A DNA stretch of 37,396 bases, taken from Vicinamibacteria bacterium. Its GTDB lineage: Bacteria > Acidobacteriota > Vicinamibacteria > Marinacidobacterales > SMYC01. A model generated the notes under the pieces. It was given only the letters and a program-made list of their open reading frames with translations, had not been told where the DNA came from and ran no database searches. A program made the position numbers and the translations under genes. The DNA lies in the NCBI GenBank assembly GCA_035620555.1, contig DASPGQ010000389.1, forward strand, positions 1 through 37,396. Direction: 5' to 3'. Of the stretch, positions 25,493 to 35,501 are shown one piece after another (position 1 is the stretch's first letter; each line of letters begins with the position of its first letter).

Positions 25493-26482
25493 CTAGGCGC
25501 GCTCCCAGCTGAAAACCGGGAATCGAAAGGCGGGTTCGAACCCGACGGAGCGATAGAGCTCCGCCGCGGCGGCGTTGCCGCTCGAAACCATGAGTGAAAG
25601 CGTTTCGTAACCCAGGCTCGAGAGCCGGGCGGCGGCGTGGCCGATCAGGGCGCGGCCAACTCCCCGACGCTGGAAGTCGGGCGCGACGGCGAGCTGGGCA
25701 AGATGGGCTTTGTGCCGCGCCGTTTCGGTCACGAGGCAGAACCCCATGGCCCGGTCGCTGACGCGGTGTCGCGCCATCGCCGACGCTTCCACAATCGCCG
25801 CTCCGCAGCCCCGCTGGCGTAGAATATTGTTCAACAGTTTTCGGCAACCGCAGTTCGTGCGGTACAGCTCGTTCATCTCGGCGTCGACGCCACCCCGGTG
25901 AGCCCCCTGCATGAGATCCGATGCCTCGGAGAGGTTCCAGGCTCGAAAGAGTTGCAAGCACGGCGCGCCGTCACCCTGGGCCGCGACCACGCGAAAACGC
26001 TCGAGCGGGAGTCGATGGAAATCGCGCCAATGGAGTCTGAATCCCTCGCGCTGGAAAGAGGAGACGAGCCAGGAAGCATCGGGCGTGATCAGCTGGCTCT
26101 CGATCCGGCGGATACGGCGTGCCCGCAGCTCGCCCAGGAGTGAGCTCAACAGCATATGTGCCAGGTCACCTCGACTCCACCCATCCATTGGCCGTTCGTC
26201 GGGTACGACGCCGAGACCCGAGACGACGGCGCGATCGCCTTCCACGAGATAGTACCCGAAGGCCGACGTCCTGGCGCCGATGCGCACCGCTTTGCCTCGC
26301 AGGCTTCCCCGCTCGAACGCCTGACGAAGCGATGCCACCGCCGCGCTCACATCCCATTCGAGTTGCTCACGCCAGATGGCGATCTCCAGTTTCCAGAAGC
26401 GTTCGAGCTCAGTCGAAGGGAGCGAACGGAGGTCGGCGACCTGGAGGCTTGCGACCGATGGACGAGGGGCGACGGTGCTCAT
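25493..26482 (-). CDS. Tandem GNAT-family acetyltransferase
   Basis: A 329-residue protein. The C-terminal half is a clear GNAT domain: AHLAQLAVAPDFQRRGVGRALIGHAA carries the acetyl-CoA-binding QRRGVGRA loop, followed by AAAELYRSVGFEPAF. The N-terminal half has weaker GNAT-like order (GYYLVEGDRAVVSGLGVVPDERP..LLSSLLGELRARRIRRIESQ) and lacks a clean acetyl-CoA loop. It is therefore probably a degenerate tandem copy. Substrate is unknown. Start ATG 26482 is chosen because a TACAAT -10-like box overlaps the alternative ATG 26497. It diverges from the nucleotidyltransferase gene with almost no gap. Confidence 0.83.
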   Translation of the reverse strand: MSTVAPRPSVASLQVADLRSLPSTELERFWKLEIAIWREQLEWDVSAAVASLRQAFERGSLRGKAVRIGARTSAFGYYLVEGDRAVVSGLGVVPDERPMDGWSRGDLAHMLLSSLLGELRARRIRRIESQLITPDASWLVSSFQREGFRLHWRDFHRLPLERFRVVAAQGDGAPCLQLFRAWNLSEASDLMQGAHRGGVDAEMNELYRTNCGCRKLLNNILRQRGCGAAIVEASAMARHRVSDRAMGFCLVTETARHKAHLAQLAVAPDFQRRGVGRALIGHAAARLSSLGYETLSLMVSSGNAAAAELYRSVGFEPAFRFPVFSWERA

Positions 26483-26511
26483 GGAAAACGTCTTCATTGT
26501 ATCCTGAAAGC

Positions 26512-27642
26512 ATGTCGAGCGTTTCCCGCAGAGACTCGTCTTCGATGCAGGCCGTGATCCTGGCGGCCGGTCGCTCCACGCGAACTTACCCACTGACACT
26601 CAATCGGCCGAAACCCCTGATTCCGATTTGGGGACGGCCTCTTCTCGAGCACCAGCTCCGGCAGCTTCCAGAGAACGTCGGGGAGGTGCTGCTCGTCGTG
26701 GGCTACCGCCGGCATCAAATCGAGAGGCATTTTGGATCCAGTTACGAAGGGCGGCGACTCCTCTACGTCGAGCAGACCGAGCAGCGAGGCACGGCCCACG
26801 CACTGATCGCGGCCAAGCCCTTTCTCACCGGTCCCACGGTCGTGCTGAACGGCGACGACTTCTACCACCGAGACGATCTCGAAACGCTCACTGTCGGCGG
26901 CAGAGGTCTTCTGGTCACGCGAGCGAAGGACCCTCAGAACCGAGCCGTCGTCACCATCGAGGACGATCGAATCGTCGACATCGTGGAAAAGCCACGAAAC
27001 CCTCCGCCAGATGCCTGGTGCAGCGTAGGCGCCTACTGCGTCGAGCACGACGATTTGGCGTTGCTGGAAGAGGTCGCGCCGAGCGTTCGGGGCGAGCTCG
27101 AGCTGCCCGACTGGGTCCTCCTCCTCGCTTCTCGCGAGCGGGTTCACCCATGCCCCATCCGGAATCTGTGGATGCCCCTCACCTATGCCTGGGATGTCCT
27201 GCAGACCATGAACCAGCTCTGGAACGATCCGTTGGGGGTCGAGCGAATCGGTATCGAGCGCCAGGAACGTACTCTCGCCGACGTCGAGATCGAGGGGCCG
27301 GTGTTCATCGGTGACGGCGTGGCCGTGGGACGCGGGGTTCGATTGATTGGTCCCTCCGCGATCGGCGAGGGCACGAGCATCGGTGAAGGCGCGATACTGG
27401 ACAACGTCGTGACTTTCGAGGGGGTGCGGATTGGCGCCGGATCGACGATTACGAGCTCGGTCCTCGGTGCTCGAGTACGTGTCGGCGAAGGGACGAAGCT
27501 GCCGGCGCGGCCGGGAACGGAGCTCTCCATCGACGTCAACGGCAAGACGGTGGTGCCCGAAATCGCTCGACTCGGCTCGATCGTCGGCGACGATCGCGTA
27601 ATCGAACCCGGGCGCGTAGTCCCCGCAGGCAGACTAATCTAG
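26512..27642 (+). CDS. Sugar-1-phosphate nucleotidyltransferase with left-handed beta-helix domain (GlmU-like)
   Basis: A 376-residue protein. The nucleotidyltransferase signature is LAAGRSTRTYPLT (18-29; the usual second Gly is Ser), followed by RPKPLIPIWGRPLLEH and the metal-binding VVLNGDDFYHRDD. From about residue 260, hexapeptide repeats (GPVFIGDGVAVGRGVRLIGPSAIGEGTSIGEGAILDN) form a beta-helix, as in GlmU and archaeal bifunctional sugar-1-phosphate enzymes. Activity on a sugar-1-phosphate is likely; acetyltransferase activity is unproven. The frame is open upstream of the window's GNAT gene, but ATG 26512 (or 26545) is the real start. TATCCT lies 6 nt before 26512, hinting at a leaderless mRNA. 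Confidence 0.86.
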   Translation: MSSVSRRDSSSMQAVILAAGRSTRTYPLTLNRPKPLIPIWGRPLLEHQLRQLPENVGEVLLVVGYRRHQIERHFGSSYEGRRLLYVEQTEQRGTAHALIAAKPFLTGPTVVLNGDDFYHRDDLETLTVGGRGLLVTRAKDPQNRAVVTIEDDRIVDIVEKPRNPPPDAWCSVGAYCVEHDDLALLEEVAPSVRGELELPDWVLLLASRERVHPCPIRNLWMPLTYAWDVLQTMNQLWNDPLGVERIGIERQERTLADVEIEGPVFIGDGVAVGRGVRLIGPSAIGEGTSIGEGAILDNVVTFEGVRIGAGSTITSSVLGARVRVGEGTKLPARPGTELSIDVNGKTVVPEIARLGSIVGDDRVIEPGRVVPAGRLI

Positions 27643-27667
27643 CCGGCGTTACGAGACGCGTTCGTCC

Positions 27668-30600
27668 TCAGTTCCGGTCCCGCGACAGCGAGCGAAAGTA
27701 CTCCTCGACGAGCTTCTTGTACTCCGCGGGCACCTGCTCCGAGCCCGCGAGGAAGAGCTCCTCATCGCCGATGCCTTCGAGCTCCCGTCTGAGCCAATAC
27801 TCGAATTGCTTGAGCTCGGTGAGGACTTCCTCTTCCAGCTGCTCGAGCCCGAGAGGATTGAGATAGATCTGTTTCCGGTCGAACTCCTCCATCCTCCGGA
27901 TGATCTCCCCGAGATCGGGAACCTCCAGGTTCTGGCGCGCGAGCTCACGTCTCAGAGACTCCGCGTCGGTCACGCGCTCCCGGAACTCGCGGCGGAGCTG
28001 CCGGATCTCCTCGGTTGAGAACGTTCCCGGCTGGTAGCTCGGCCCGCCGCGCGCACCCGGTCCAATCATGCCCGGCCCATTCGGGCCGTCGGCCGGGCTG
28101 CTGGCGCCTTCACCGGATTGCGCGCCCTGTCCCGGTGAATCTGACTCCTGCCCCGTCTGCTGCCCATCGCCGGGGCTGCCGGAGGGCTCTCCCTGATTGG
28201 CATCGCGGGAAGTTTCTCCTTCGGCTCCCGGCTCGTTGAGCCGTCGTTCTCCCGGACGATCTTCCGCGGAACCGGTATCACCCGTTCGGTCGCGAATGCG
28301 CTCGGACAGCGATTCCAGGTTGCGCACCAGATCTCTCGTCTGATCGATGGCTTCGGTGACTTTGGTCTCATCCGACTTGCCAATCGATGACGCGGCTTCA
28401 CCGAGCTCGTTCGCGAGAGACTCGATGTCCTCTCCAATCAGCTGTTCGAAGTTCTGGGCATACTCCGGGGAGCGACCTTGAACGACGCCCTTCGAGTAAC
28501 GAATCTTCTCCTTCAGTTTCGTATCCCGGATCGAATTGGCCGCCTCCTGGATCTTGCGCGAGGCCTCTTTCTCGTCGCCGCGGGACTCGCGCGCCATTCG
28601 ATCGAGTTGCGATTCCAGGCTCTCGACCTGGTCGGCGAGCTCGTCCTTTCTTTCGAAGATCCGCTGCAAGCGCTCGCCCCGGTCGGCCCCGTCGGCCGGA
28701 AGTTTCTCGACGTCGGAGCGGACGTGCTCCTGCTGGGTCCGGATCCTTTGAAGCTGGTCGGCGGCTTCCTGCATGTCGCGCTCGAGTCTCACCGATCGAT
28801 TCTTGTCCAATAGCCGCCGCGCATCCTTGAGCTTGTCCAGGGCCGCAAGGCCCTCTGCGAGGGCGCCGTCGTCTCCCCGGGCTCCGGTACGGCGCATCGA
28901 ATCGGCGGCCTGCTGAAGCCTGCGTGCCGTGTCCATGAGGTCGGGGAGAGAGTGCTCCCGGGCGAGCTTCTCGAGGCGCCTCGCCAGCTCCTCGGTCTCG
29001 TCGGCGAGCTCGCCCTGCGAGCCGCCACCTCCACCGCCCATTTGATTGCGAAGACGATTGGCTTGACGTCTCAGCCTCTCGTTCTCCTGCTGTTGGCGCC
29101 GGGCGAGCTCCTGCAGTCTCTGTAAGGCTTCGTCCACTTCATTGTCGACGGACTGCTGCTGACCCCGCTGGACGGTCTCGTACTGGTTTCGAAGCTTGTC
29201 GAGCTCGAGCTCGAAGAGATCGGCAAGATCTTCGGCGGAAGCCGCTTGGCCACCACCTCCGCCGCCACCGCCGTCGAAACTGACCTGGACGTCTCGGAAA
29301 ACGGCATCGGCACGCTGCAGGTGCTGGAGCGCACGCTGCTCGGGAGGAAGAGCCGCATCGGGGTCCTTGGCCGTAAGCTTCTCCTCTGCAGGCCCCATCT
29401 CCTCGATGGCCTTTCGCAGCGACTCGCTGATCGTGGCAAAGTCGCCGTCCATCTGGGTTATGCCTCGATTGTTCATCCGCCTGAGGAGGTTCTCGACCTG
29501 CTCCCGGAGCCGCCCCTGCATCAGCGCCACGGTGGTAACGTTCTCCTCCCAGTCGCGCTTCTCGTACTCTTTCCGGTCGCGGATGAGCTTGAACGTGGCG
29601 GCAACGATCTGTCGCTGACGAATGGACAGCGTTCCCTCCATTCCCGCGCCGCCACCGCCACCCGGCATGCCACCCTGAGCCTGGCTGTAACGCCGGTCGA
29701 AAGGCCGAGCCTCGATGAAATAGATATCGGTCGTCGCCGTCTGCGGCCCGCCTACGTAGTCGCTGTCGGTCGCCCGAGCATAATAGGACACGAAATCACC
29801 CGGGGTGAGCCCGAACTCCTCCAAGAAGAACGTGTGCCCCGCGGAGAACTCCCTCTTTCCCGCCCCGTCGTGGAGGGTGACGATCCGTTCGTCGCCTCCG
29901 TTGACCGAATAGACGATTTCGAGCTTCGCCAGGCCGTAGTCGTCTTCGCCCTTCACCTCGGTGAAGACCTCTTCGATGGGGTTGACTTTCGTGTCTCGCC
30001 CCGGTCTGAGGATCGTCACCGATGGGGGTTGATCCTTGAGGACCTCGACGGCGTAGTCAGGTGATGCCGCCTGCAACGTCCCGTCGAACGCCTCGAGCTC
30101 GATGTGATAGAAGGTGTCGTTTCGAACTTCGAAGCTCGCCGTCAAGATTCCGTCGTCGCGGATCTCGAGGGGAACCGGCTCTTGTTCCTCGAGCTGGAGG
30201 ATGCCTCCCGCGACCCTGACGGTGCTCTGGATCTCGAGTCGCACCTCGGTCCCTCGAAGCGCGGCGACGTCACCGCCGTCTTCCACCCGGTGGGGTGAAA
30301 GGCCGGTATAGTCGGGAAAGTGGTACTCGATGTCGATCTGCCGCACGTAAGGAAGGTCGGAAACCTCGATGCGGAACATGTCGGAGCGAACCCCGTTCGA
30401 CTCGACGAAGTATTCGGTCGCGGAATCGAGGTCGAACAACATGAAGTGGTACAGTCCCGTTTCCTCGTCCCGGGTCATCGGCCAGCGCTTCCAGTCGTTC
30501 TCCCCATCCGACTTCAAGCCGATTTCCGTTTCGGCGGAATCGAATCCAGACAGCTCCGCGGTCACCAGCTGATCGGCGCCGCGAGCCAATCCGACGTCGC

Positions 30601-31219
30601 CGGGATCCACGAGGATCATGTAGGGGCTGGCCGCCTGCGCGCTCCGCATCGGGTTCAAAAGCAAGCCGGCACCGTACCTCATGAACGCGGGGCTGAGCAG
30701 AACGGCTATCATTCCCGCCACGGCGACGGCGGTCAGAACCGCGGAGCTCCTTCTCAACGCGTCCCGCTCGATGCTCTGCCCATCGTCGATCGCCTCGCAT
30801 CGATCGACGGTTTGCTCGATTAGCTTCTTGATGAAGGCGGGCGACAACGATTGGCGGGCGCGACCCTCTTCGCTGCTCCCCATCTCGACGGCGCTCGAGA
30901 CCGCCTCCTTGAGCGACGGATCGTGCTCCTCGATATAGAGGGCGACCTGATGGTTCGTGACTCGCTTGGCGAGGGGGCGCACGAGGAAGCGCAGGGCAAG
31001 CCCCAGCAACGCCATGTAGGTGAATATCCGAAACAACCGCACCGACCAGGCGCTGTAACGGAAATACTCCATTCCGTAAGCTGAGATCGCAAAGGCCGAA
31101 AGACCGAACACGATGAGAAAAGCGACTCCCTTGAGCGCATTCCTCAATCGCCATCGGTTGCGTACGCTCCGAATGACTCGGATGAGCTCGGTATACTCGT
31201 CGGCGAGGGTGCTGTTCAT
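27668..31219 (-). CDS. Very large DUF4175-type membrane coiled-coil protein
   Basis: A 1183-residue protein from ATG 31219 with GGAG 5 nt upstream. Two membrane helices near 28-80 and a third near 165-185 anchor it. A periplasmic-looking beta-rich region follows (about 220-530, with Ig-like strands such as YHIELEAFDGTLQAASPDYAVEVL). The rest is long heptad-like, Gln/Glu/Arg-rich coiled coil interrupted by glycine runs (GGGGGGGG near 660; GGGGGG near 740). A Gly/Ser/Pro/Gln linker near 1010-1070 precedes a final helical segment. This pattern matches the DUF4175 family, whose function is not established. It lies last in the MoxR-DUF58-vWA cluster, so it is probably a structural or scaffold part of that envelope system. 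Confidence 0.8.
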   Translation of the reverse strand: MNSTLADEYTELIRVIRSVRNRWRLRNALKGVAFLIVFGLSAFAISAYGMEYFRYSAWSVRLFRIFTYMALLGLALRFLVRPLAKRVTNHQVALYIEEHDPSLKEAVSSAVEMGSSEEGRARQSLSPAFIKKLIEQTVDRCEAIDDGQSIERDALRRSSAVLTAVAVAGMIAVLLSPAFMRYGAGLLLNPMRSAQAASPYMILVDPGDVGLARGADQLVTAELSGFDSAETEIGLKSDGENDWKRWPMTRDEETGLYHFMLFDLDSATEYFVESNGVRSDMFRIEVSDLPYVRQIDIEYHFPDYTGLSPHRVEDGGDVAALRGTEVRLEIQSTVRVAGGILQLEEQEPVPLEIRDDGILTASFEVRNDTFYHIELEAFDGTLQAASPDYAVEVLKDQPPSVTILRPGRDTKVNPIEEVFTEVKGEDDYGLAKLEIVYSVNGGDERIVTLHDGAGKREFSAGHTFFLEEFGLTPGDFVSYYARATDSDYVGGPQTATTDIYFIEARPFDRRYSQAQGGMPGGGGGAGMEGTLSIRQRQIVAATFKLIRDRKEYEKRDWEENVTTVALMQGRLREQVENLLRRMNNRGITQMDGDFATISESLRKAIEEMGPAEEKLTAKDPDAALPPEQRALQHLQRADAVFRDVQVSFDGGGGGGGGQAASAEDLADLFELELDKLRNQYETVQRGQQQSVDNEVDEALQRLQELARRQQQENERLRRQANRLRNQMGGGGGGSQGELADETEELARRLEKLAREHSLPDLMDTARRLQQAADSMRRTGARGDDGALAEGLAALDKLKDARRLLDKNRSVRLERDMQEAADQLQRIRTQQEHVRSDVEKLPADGADRGERLQRIFERKDELADQVESLESQLDRMARESRGDEKEASRKIQEAANSIRDTKLKEKIRYSKGVVQGRSPEYAQNFEQLIGEDIESLANELGEAASSIGKSDETKVTEAIDQTRDLVRNLESLSERIRDRTGDTGSAEDRPGERRLNEPGAEGETSRDANQGEPSGSPGDGQQTGQESDSPGQGAQSGEGASSPADGPNGPGMIGPGARGGPSYQPGTFSTEEIRQLRREFRERVTDAESLRRELARQNLEVPDLGEIIRRMEEFDRKQIYLNPLGLEQLEEEVLTELKQFEYWLRRELEGIGDEELFLAGSEQVPAEYKKLVEEYFRSLSRDRN

Positions 31220-31276
31220 GGATTCTCCACCAGTTGGTGCCTCCCTGGGCGCGCGACGCCACGCCCAACTCTCTCT

Positions 31277-31282
31277 AGTATA
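31277..31282 (-). promoter_or_regulatory. Possible -10 element before the DUF4175 gene
   Basis: In the 156-bp gap after the vWA gene, the minus strand has TATACT, a 5/6 match to the -10 consensus, about 60 bp upstream of the ATG. No convincing -35 is present. It could give the last gene of the cluster its own transcript. Confidence 0.3.
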
Positions 31283-31375
31283 ACCAGTTTGGGTGTTGCC
31301 GCGCTCCGGTTCCGCTCCGCGACCGTGAAGCGATGGAAGCGGGCACGGCACCTCCTCACGAGCCCGGTACCGGCC

Positions 31376-33454
31376 TCAGGCCGAACGCGACAATCGGTTC
31401 GACAGGATCGTTTCGCAGGCCAGGATCGCGAAGGCAACGACGAGGAGATACCACCAGTTGGACTGGCGATTCTCTTGCTCCGCGGGTGTTTGACTCACCG
31501 AACCCTCGGCCGGTCCCGAGGTGTCGTGAAAGGTTATCGCGGCGACGAGCTCTTGAGGATCCAGGGTGGCGAGATCCGATTCGGTTAAATCGAGATTGGA
31601 CGCCAAGCTCGTCGACGCGCTCGGTGACGTTCCCGCGAGACGTATCTCGTAGAAACCCTGCTCGTCGAGCGTCACCAGTGGACGGCCCTCGTCGGGGACG
31701 ATGGCTCGTGTCACCGACGACGGAGTCGTGACGAGAAGCTCCCCTTCCCCCGGCTTTTCTGCCATCATCTTCCAGTACCGCGTGAGGTCAGTCACTTCGC
31801 CCACCGAATGCCACGGATTGGCCTCGGTGTATCCCGCTGCGTACTTCACGAGTTGATGGGCGAAGGGAAGGAACACCGGTTGCCGCGCGAGATCGTTCCA
31901 GAACGTATCGAGGGTGGACGACCACACGAGGATGCGACCGTCGTCGAGCTTGCTCTCGAGCAAGGCGGGGGCGCCATCATCGAAGCGAGCGAGGACGCCG
32001 TGGCCGATGGTGGCGGCGTACGCGCGGTAGCGAAAGAACTTCGCCGAAGAGAAATCGCCGCTGTGGGGAGCGGAGAAGAGCTCGAAAACCGGGCTTCCGT
32101 AGTCGAGATAGGACAAGGTCCCCCCGAAATCACGCGCACGATCCACGACGCCGGCCAATGGAGCGGGAAGCAGCCTCGAGGCCGCTTTCGAGAACGCATC
32201 GGGTCCGCTCGCCTCTCCGAGGACGACGATCAGCCCCCCTCCCCCGCGGACGAAGCGATCGAGCAGAGTGGCGGCCTCATCGCTCACCGAGGAGACATCG
32301 TTGAGCAGCACGACGTCCTTGCCGGTTAGATCGGAAGCCCTCAGCTGACCCATCGGTCTCGCAACGACGCTGAAGGATGGCCGATCGCCGATCTCGAGCG
32401 CCCGCTCGATGTAGAGACGCTGCCGCTCGGCGCGTCCAGAGCTCCCTTCCGCCAGCAAGACGGAGAGCGCCTGGCCGGGCCATACGACGAAATGAAAGGT
32501 GTCGTCCGCGATCAGATCGTCGTCGTCGATTCGAATCGTGCCTCGGGCGACCCCGGCGGGGAGCGTCAACGGCTCGAAGCTCACGATCGAAGATGTGTTG
32601 GGATTCAGCTCGAAGGGCTTCGACTGGACAGAGCGGCCGTTCAGCTCCACGTGAGCGCGGCGGGAAGCGGGCACCGCATCGGCTGGCGCCGCGAAGGCAA
32701 CTCGCGCCGAAGCGGTGAGGCGCTCGCGCCCCGATTGACTGTCGCGTTCGAGGACGACTTCGGTGACGGAGAGATTCTCCGTCGCCTCGGTGCTCAGATT
32801 CACTGGAATGAGCGAGGTACCCGCGGGAAGCCAAACGTCTTCGTCACCTTCCCATCCGTTACGCTGGAAATCGGAGACGAGAACCACTTCCCGGTTGTTT
32901 CGGTCCGACTCGTCCACAATCTTCTTCGCCAGCTTGAACGCGGGCTCGTAACGCGTCGTGCGGTCCGAAAGCTCGATGGCATCCACCAGCGAGAGGACCG
33001 ACTCACGATCGGACGTGGGCTGATTCATGATCTCGGCACGGTTGGAGAACACGATCAGGGAGACGCGGTCGTTGGGATCGAGCGACTCGATCCGGGAGCG
33101 CGCCTCGGCTTTCGCTTCAGCCAGTCGATCCCGATAACCCATGCTGTAGGAATTATCGACGAGGAGCACGGTTTCCCGCGGTCCCAGAGGCGAGGCGGAC
33201 GCTCCTAGGGGTGACTCGAAAAACGGCCGGGCAAAAGCGAGCACCAGAAGAAGCAACGCCAGGCAGCGAAGAGCGAACAGGAGAAGGTGTCTGAGCTTCT
33301 GCCGGCGAACGGAACGATAGGGGATGCGGCGAAGGAACATGAGCGAGGGAAACTCGACGACGTCCTTCTTCTCGCGATGGGTGAGATGAATGATGACCGG
33401 CACTACCAGGGCCAGGGCACCGAGGAAAAACAATGGTGAAAGAAACGTCATCAT
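31376..33454 (-). CDS. BatA-like von Willebrand factor A membrane protein
   Basis: A 692-residue protein. It starts with the BatA N-terminal helix FLSPLFFLGALALVVPVIIHLTHREKK, has a second helix at 57-78 and a C-terminal helix near 672-690. The vWA domain MIDAS motif is VDNSYS (Asp100, Ser102, Ser104), which should bind a divalent metal. The middle region contains a DUF1194/glutamine-amidotransferase-like stretch (DVVLLNDVSSVSDEAATLLDRFVRGGGGLIVVLG). BatA-type proteins present the vWA domain to the periplasm next to MoxR and DUF58 partners. ATG 33451, one codon in, has better AAGGA spacing than 33454. Confidence 0.88.
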   Translation of the reverse strand: MMTFLSPLFFLGALALVVPVIIHLTHREKKDVVEFPSLMFLRRIPYRSVRRQKLRHLLLFALRCLALLLLVLAFARPFFESPLGASASPLGPRETVLLVDNSYSMGYRDRLAEAKAEARSRIESLDPNDRVSLIVFSNRAEIMNQPTSDRESVLSLVDAIELSDRTTRYEPAFKLAKKIVDESDRNNREVVLVSDFQRNGWEGDEDVWLPAGTSLIPVNLSTEATENLSVTEVVLERDSQSGRERLTASARVAFAAPADAVPASRRAHVELNGRSVQSKPFELNPNTSSIVSFEPLTLPAGVARGTIRIDDDDLIADDTFHFVVWPGQALSVLLAEGSSGRAERQRLYIERALEIGDRPSFSVVARPMGQLRASDLTGKDVVLLNDVSSVSDEAATLLDRFVRGGGGLIVVLGEASGPDAFSKAASRLLPAPLAGVVDRARDFGGTLSYLDYGSPVFELFSAPHSGDFSSAKFFRYRAYAATIGHGVLARFDDGAPALLESKLDDGRILVWSSTLDTFWNDLARQPVFLPFAHQLVKYAAGYTEANPWHSVGEVTDLTRYWKMMAEKPGEGELLVTTPSSVTRAIVPDEGRPLVTLDEQGFYEIRLAGTSPSASTSLASNLDLTESDLATLDPQELVAAITFHDTSGPAEGSVSQTPAEQENRQSNWWYLLVVAFAILACETILSNRLSRSA

Positions 33455-33503
33455 CGTCCTTAGTTCGTCGTCGAGACTCTTCCCGAGGCTCCAGCGTTCG
33501 TCA

Positions 33504-34424
33504 TCATCTCGTTCTCGTCAGCCGCTCGCGGGTCGCGAGGTAGTGGAACAGAGCATAGTCCAGAGGAACCGAGGTATCGAAGAGCGAGTAGTCGATTCGG
33601 TTGTCTCCCAGCGTTCTCGTCAGTCGCGAAACGTGGTCCTGGACGAGGCGACGGTACTCCTCGCGGAGATAATCTGGGATGATGGGAACGGCCTCACCCG
33701 ATTCGATGTCCCGGTAATTGGCGGCGTCGTCATAGGGGAAGCTAAGCTCCGCGGGGTCGAGCACGTGGAAGACGATGAGATCGTTGCCCTTGTAGCGCAG
33801 GCCCTTGACCGAGTCGAGGATCGATTCTGGCTCGTCGTAGAGGTCGGAAATGAGAACCACGATTCCGCGACGGTGGATGGCCTCGGCTACTTTGACCAGG
33901 GGCTTGGCGTAGTTGCTCGCGCCGACGGATTTCAACCGGTCGATAACGTGCAGCACGATCTCGAGATGCTTGGCCGAGGGGGGCACGAAATCGACGATGT
34001 CCTCGTCGAATGTGACGAGTCCGATCCGATCCCGCTGCTTCTGCGAGAACACGGCCAAAGACGCCGCGAGATAACGAGCGTAGTCCAGCTTGGTAATGCC
34101 TTCGCTTCCGAAATTCATCGACCGGGAAACATCCAGGAGCAGAGTCAAGCTGGTGTTCGTATCGGCCTCGAACTCCTTGACGTAGAAACGGTCGGTGCGG
34201 GCAAACAGACGCCAATCGATCTGTCGGATATCGTCGCCGGGCATATAGGCCCGGTGCTCGGCAAAATCCACCGACCGGCCGAGATAGGTCGAGCGATGCA
34301 GCCCGCTGATGAAGCCCTGCACGACACTTCTGGCCAGAAGATTGAGATTGGAGATTCTGGCGAGAACCTTGGGCTCGACGAAGCGACCCAGTCTCTCGTT
34401 CTCTATTGCCGACCTTTTGGCCAT
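33504..34424 (-). CDS. DUF58 domain (vWA-like) protein
   Basis: A 306-residue protein with the DUF58 signature GLHRSTYLGRSVDFAEHRAYMPGDDIRQIDWRLFARTDRFYVKEFE, followed by a vWA-like core with an intact MIDAS motif LDVSRS (Asp98, Ser100, Ser102). DUF58 proteins are nearly always encoded next to MoxR ATPases and are thought to be their adaptor or substrate. Here it follows moxR with a 4-nt gap. Cytoplasmic or membrane-peripheral location is likely since no transmembrane helix is seen. Confidence 0.92.
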   Translation of the reverse strand: MAKRSAIENERLGRFVEPKVLARISNLNLLARSVVQGFISGLHRSTYLGRSVDFAEHRAYMPGDDIRQIDWRLFARTDRFYVKEFEADTNTSLTLLLDVSRSMNFGSEGITKLDYARYLAASLAVFSQKQRDRIGLVTFDEDIVDFVPPSAKHLEIVLHVIDRLKSVGASNYAKPLVKVAEAIHRRGIVVLISDLYDEPESILDSVKGLRYKGNDLIVFHVLDPAELSFPYDDAANYRDIESGEAVPIIPDYLREEYRRLVQDHVSRLTRTLGDNRIDYSLFDTSVPLDYALFHYLATRERLTRTR

Positions 34425-34428
34425 CGAG

Positions 34429-35466
<1,038 letters not shown>

Positions 35467-35501
35467 GGGTCTTCCTTTCTCCGCCGCCTGGTATCGGCGA
35501 A

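Noticed and set aside
29246-29290. Short GCC-repeat run as a tandem-repeat or mobile feature
   Set aside because: It simply encodes a glycine run in the DUF4175 protein.
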